This document shows, piece after piece, positions 61,392 through 64,000 of a stretch of DNA of 64,000 bases (positions are counted from its first letter, which is position 1; each line of letters begins with the position of its first letter). The DNA is from an uncultured Christensenellaceae bacterium. Its GTDB lineage: Bacteria > Bacillota > Clostridia > Christensenellales > Pumilibacteraceae. A model generated the notes under the pieces. That model was given only the letters and a program-made list of their open reading frames with translations. It searched no databases and was not told the origin of the DNA. Position numbers and translations under genes: made by a program. The DNA lies in NCBI GenBank assembly GCA_910586925.1, contig CAJUKG010000002.1, forward strand, positions 124,001 through 188,000. The letters are read 5' to 3'.

Positions 61392-64000
61392 TCAGTCCTC
61401 TTTTTTGTTCGCGGCGCGTTGCTTGTAACCCTCGAGGCGGGCTTTCGCTTCCTGTTCGGCGCGCTCGAAAAGCTGTTGCGCTATTTCGGGTTTTGCTTTC
61501 GCGAGAGTGCGATAGCGGTTTTCGCCGCCGATGAATTCCTGATAGCTGCCCGTCGGGTCTTTGCTGTCGAGAATGAACGGGTTTTCGCCTTTCTCCGCGA
61601 GTTCGGGATTGAAGCGGTAGAGTTGCCAATATCCGGCTTTGACCGCTTTGTCTTCCTCGGACATGCCTTTGGACATATCAATGCCGTGGTTGATACAGGT
61701 CGCGTACGCGATGATGAGCGACGGACCGGGGTAGGCTTCCGCTTCCGCGATCGCTTTGAGCACTTGGTTCTTGTCCGCGCCCATGGCGACCTGTGCGACG
61801 TACACATAGCCGTAAGTCATAGCCATTGCGCCGAGGTCTTTTTTCTTGGTGCGTTTGCCGCCTGCGGCGAATTTCGCGACCGAGCCGGTCGGGGTGGATT
61901 TACTCGATTGACCGCCGGTGTTGCTGTACACCTCGGTATCTACGACGAGAACATTCACGTCTTCGCCCGAAGCAAGTACGTGGTCAAGACCGCCGTAACC
62001 GATGTCGTATGCCCAACCGTCGCCGCCGAAGATCCAGATGGAGGGTTTGACGAGGCAGTCTTTGTCGGCGAGTATCTCGCCGACGAGCTTCGCGCTCGCT
62101 TCGTCGAGTTCGTGCGCGTTTTCAAGCGCGTTGACGAGTGCGGCTGCGGCTTTCTTGCTGCCTTCGGCGTCGTTCATGTTCGCGATCCAGTCGTTGCAAA
62201 GTCCCGAGCAGTGCGGGCAACCTGTCGCGGCGAGCGCGGCTACTTTGTCTTTCAACGCTTCGCGGCGCGCTTTGTACGCGAGGTTCATGCCGTAACCGTA
62301 TTCGGCGTTGTCCTCGAACAAGCTGTTTGCCCACGCGGGACCTTTGCCTTCCGCATTCTTGGTGTAAGGGCAGGTCGGAGCGGAGCCGCCGTAAATTGAC
62401 GAGCAACCCGTCGCATTGGCGACGACCATGCGGTCGCCGAACAGCTGTGTGATGAGCTTGACGTACGGCGTTTCGCCGCAGCCCGCGCACGCGCCCGAGA
62501 ACTCGAACAGCGGCTGTTTGAATTGGCTGCCGATGACCGAAGTAGGGGATACTTTGTCGGAAACGTCCGCATACGGGATCGTTTCGGAGAACGCGTAGTT
62601 CTTGCTCTCGGCGTCTACTACCTCGTCGAGCGGCTTCATGGTAAGAGCCTTCTCTTTGGCGGGGCAGACATTCGCGCACGAACCGCAACCCGTGCAGTCG
62701 AGCGGGGAGAGCTGCATGCGGTAGGAATAGCCTTCCGCTTTGAGCTTGGGATTCTTGGGCTCGACCGCGTTGAACGTGTCGGGAGCCGCCGCTTTCTGCT
62801 GCTCGGTGAGAAGCACGGGACGCAGGCAGGCGTGCGGGCAAACGAGCGAGCACTGGTTGCACTGTATGCAGTTGTCGGCGAGCCATACGGGTACGGTGGG
62901 CGCAATACCGCGCTTTTCGTACTTGGTCGTGCCTGTGGGAACGGTGCCGTCGGGCGCGAACGCCGAAACGGGCAGCTTGTCCCCTTCCTGACGGAGAATG
63001 GGGCTGATGACGTTCTTGAAATACTCGTCGCCTTCGACCTCGAGTGCTTTCGCGCCTGTCGTCGCGTTAGCCCAGCTTTCGGGAACTTTTATTTCGACAA
63101 GACCGGTGATCGCGTTGTCGATACATGCGTAGTTCATGTTTACTACGTCGTCGCCCTTCTTGCCGTATGCTTTCTTGATCATCTGCTTCATGTAGCTTTC
63201 CGCTTCCGCGTACGGAATGATGTCGGCAAGTTTGAAGAACGCCGCTTGGCATACGGTATTGACGCCCTTGCGTGCGCCGATCTCGTTGACTATCTTGAGC
63301 GCGTCGATCGTGTAGAACTTGATGTGTTTTTGAGCGATCGTGCGCTTCATCGCGGCGGGAAGCTCGGTTTCGAGCTGCTCGGGCGTCCAGTGGCAGTTGA
63401 GAAGGAAAACGCCGCCTTCCTTGATATCGTCCACCATGTTGTAGTGGGTGACGTAAGATTGGTTGTGGCACGCCACGAAATCCGCTTGGTCGATGAGGTA
63501 GGTGGACTTAATGGGCACGTCGCCGAACCGCAGGTGGGAAATGGTAAGACCGCCCGACTTTTTGGAGTCGTAGAAGAAATAGCCCTGCGCGTACTTCTTG
63601 GTGTGGTCGCCTATGATCTTGATGGAGTTCTTATTCGCGCTGACAGTGCCGTCGCTGCCGAGACCGTAGAACTTGCAACGCACGGTGCCCGCAGGCGAGG
63701 CGTTGACGAACTTCGAGCAGTCGAGCGAAGTGTTCGTCACGTCGTCGTCGATACCGACGGTGAAGTGATTCTTCGGCTTTTTCGCTTCGAGGTTTTTGTA
63801 AACGGCGTTGACCATGGTCGGGGTGAACTCTTTGGAACCCAAACCGTATCTGCCGCCGACTACCGCGATATCCGTTTTGCCCGCTTCCGCGAGTGCCGCG
63901 CATACGTCGAGGTAGAGCGGTTCGCCGAGGCTGCCCGGCTCTTTGGTGCGGTCGAGCACCGCGAGGCGTTTGACCGAGGCGGGGAGAGCTTTAACGAAAT
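61392..64000 (-). CDS. nifJ: Pyruvate:ferredoxin (flavodoxin) oxidoreductase, 5' partial
   Basis: The frame stays open to base 64000 on the minus strand; 869 residues are visible of a family length near 1170-1180, so about 300 N-terminal residues lie outside. The enzyme oxidises pyruvate to acetyl-CoA and CO2 and reduces ferredoxin. Visible parts are domains III to VI: two [4Fe-4S] motifs ('CIQCNQCSLVCPHAC' and 'CTGCGSCANVCPAK'), a proximal cluster ('GACAGCGETPYVK'), and the ThDP site ('GGDGWAYDIGYGGLDHVL', 'SNTGGQSSKSTP'). It confirms anaerobic fermentative metabolism. Confidence 0.97.
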   Translation of the reverse strand, partial: FVKALPASVKRLAVLDRTKEPGSLGEPLYLDVCAALAEAGKTDIAVVGGRYGLGSKEFTPTMVNAVYKNLEAKKPKNHFTVGIDDDVTNTSLDCSKFVNASPAGTVRCKFYGLGSDGTVSANKNSIKIIGDHTKKYAQGYFFYDSKKSGGLTISHLRFGDVPIKSTYLIDQADFVACHNQSYVTHYNMVDDIKEGGVFLLNCHWTPEQLETELPAAMKRTIAQKHIKFYTIDALKIVNEIGARKGVNTVCQAAFFKLADIIPYAEAESYMKQMIKKAYGKKGDDVVNMNYACIDNAITGLVEIKVPESWANATTGAKALEVEGDEYFKNVISPILRQEGDKLPVSAFAPDGTVPTGTTKYEKRGIAPTVPVWLADNCIQCNQCSLVCPHACLRPVLLTEQQKAAAPDTFNAVEPKNPKLKAEGYSYRMQLSPLDCTGCGSCANVCPAKEKALTMKPLDEVVDAESKNYAFSETIPYADVSDKVSPTSVIGSQFKQPLFEFSGACAGCGETPYVKLITQLFGDRMVVANATGCSSIYGGSAPTCPYTKNAEGKGPAWANSLFEDNAEYGYGMNLAYKARREALKDKVAALAATGCPHCSGLCNDWIANMNDAEGSKKAAAALVNALENAHELDEASAKLVGEILADKDCLVKPSIWIFGGDGWAYDIGYGGLDHVLASGEDVNVLVVDTEVYSNTGGQSSKSTPTGSVAKFAAGGKRTKKKDLGAMAMTYGYVYVAQVAMGADKNQVLKAIAEAEAYPGPSLIIAYATCINHGIDMSKGMSEEDKAVKAGYWQLYRFNPELAEKGENPFILDSKDPTGSYQEFIGGENRYRTLAKAKPEIAQQLFERAEQEAKARLEGYKQRAANKKED

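Noticed and set aside
1..64000. CRISPR arrays, prophage or insertion sequences
   Set aside because: I saw no regularly spaced direct repeats, transposase or integrase motifs, or phage structural genes. The repeats seen are within surface-protein modules or are short intergenic elements.

Overview
The window reads as chromosome of an anaerobic monoderm Bacillota, most likely class Clostridia. The sequence evidence is pyruvate:ferredoxin oxidoreductase, an AgrA/AgrC-type LytTR/GHKL pair, HprK, WhiA, a type-II-like MurB, lipoprotein signal peptides followed by extracellular repeat domains, and strong purine-rich ribosome sites. I cannot place it to genus. Codon usage looks uniform throughout and I see no phage, IS element or CRISPR array.

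Region 1 (1-31659) is a surface-glycan locus. It opens with the 3' part of a giant secreted protein made of bacterial Ig-like and carbohydrate-binding-like modules, then a LytTR response regulator and its GHKL kinase. Two cassettes follow on the same strand. Cassette one (6939-18200) is lipoprotein, GH3, lipoprotein, GH3, closed by a terminator. Cassette two (19311-27976) is lipoprotein, GH3, GH3, lipoprotein, and ends next to a 1209-residue InlB-repeat surface protein. A divergent AraC-family regulator sits between the cassettes. All four GH3 enzymes are circularly permuted (GH3_C, FnIII-like, then the TIM-barrel GH3_N). Two are held by transmembrane helices at both ends, one is a lipoprotein, and one is secreted with a C-terminal array of putative Ig domains. 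No sugar transporter is present.

Region 2 (31656-37949) is a pentose operon: transketolase, xylose isomerase, xylulokinase and a GH43 enzyme. It suggests that the glycan being opened outside the cell contains xylose or arabinose. Its promoter has the same boxes and spacing as that of cassette one.

Region 3 (37956-53948) is mostly core genome: a lone Imm-5-like protein, tRNA-Val(GAC), dtd-queH-uvrC-hprK, and murB-PHP-whiA-dnaE-pfkA. The UvrC is fused in frame to a complete HAD phosphatase. A block of four accessory genes (XRE regulator, membrane protein, lipid kinase, degenerate Fic protein) lies between hprK and murB. rapZ and yvcK, often found with whiA, are absent here.

Region 4 (53988-64000) holds a flavin reductase, class II aldolase, an M29 aminopeptidase, GAPDH, several small membrane or zinc-ribbon proteins, a sigma-70 family factor, a 559-bp repeat-bearing gap, and the 3' end of the PFOR gene. 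With pfkA, the aldolase, GAPDH and PFOR it supplies much of glycolysis and pyruvate oxidation.
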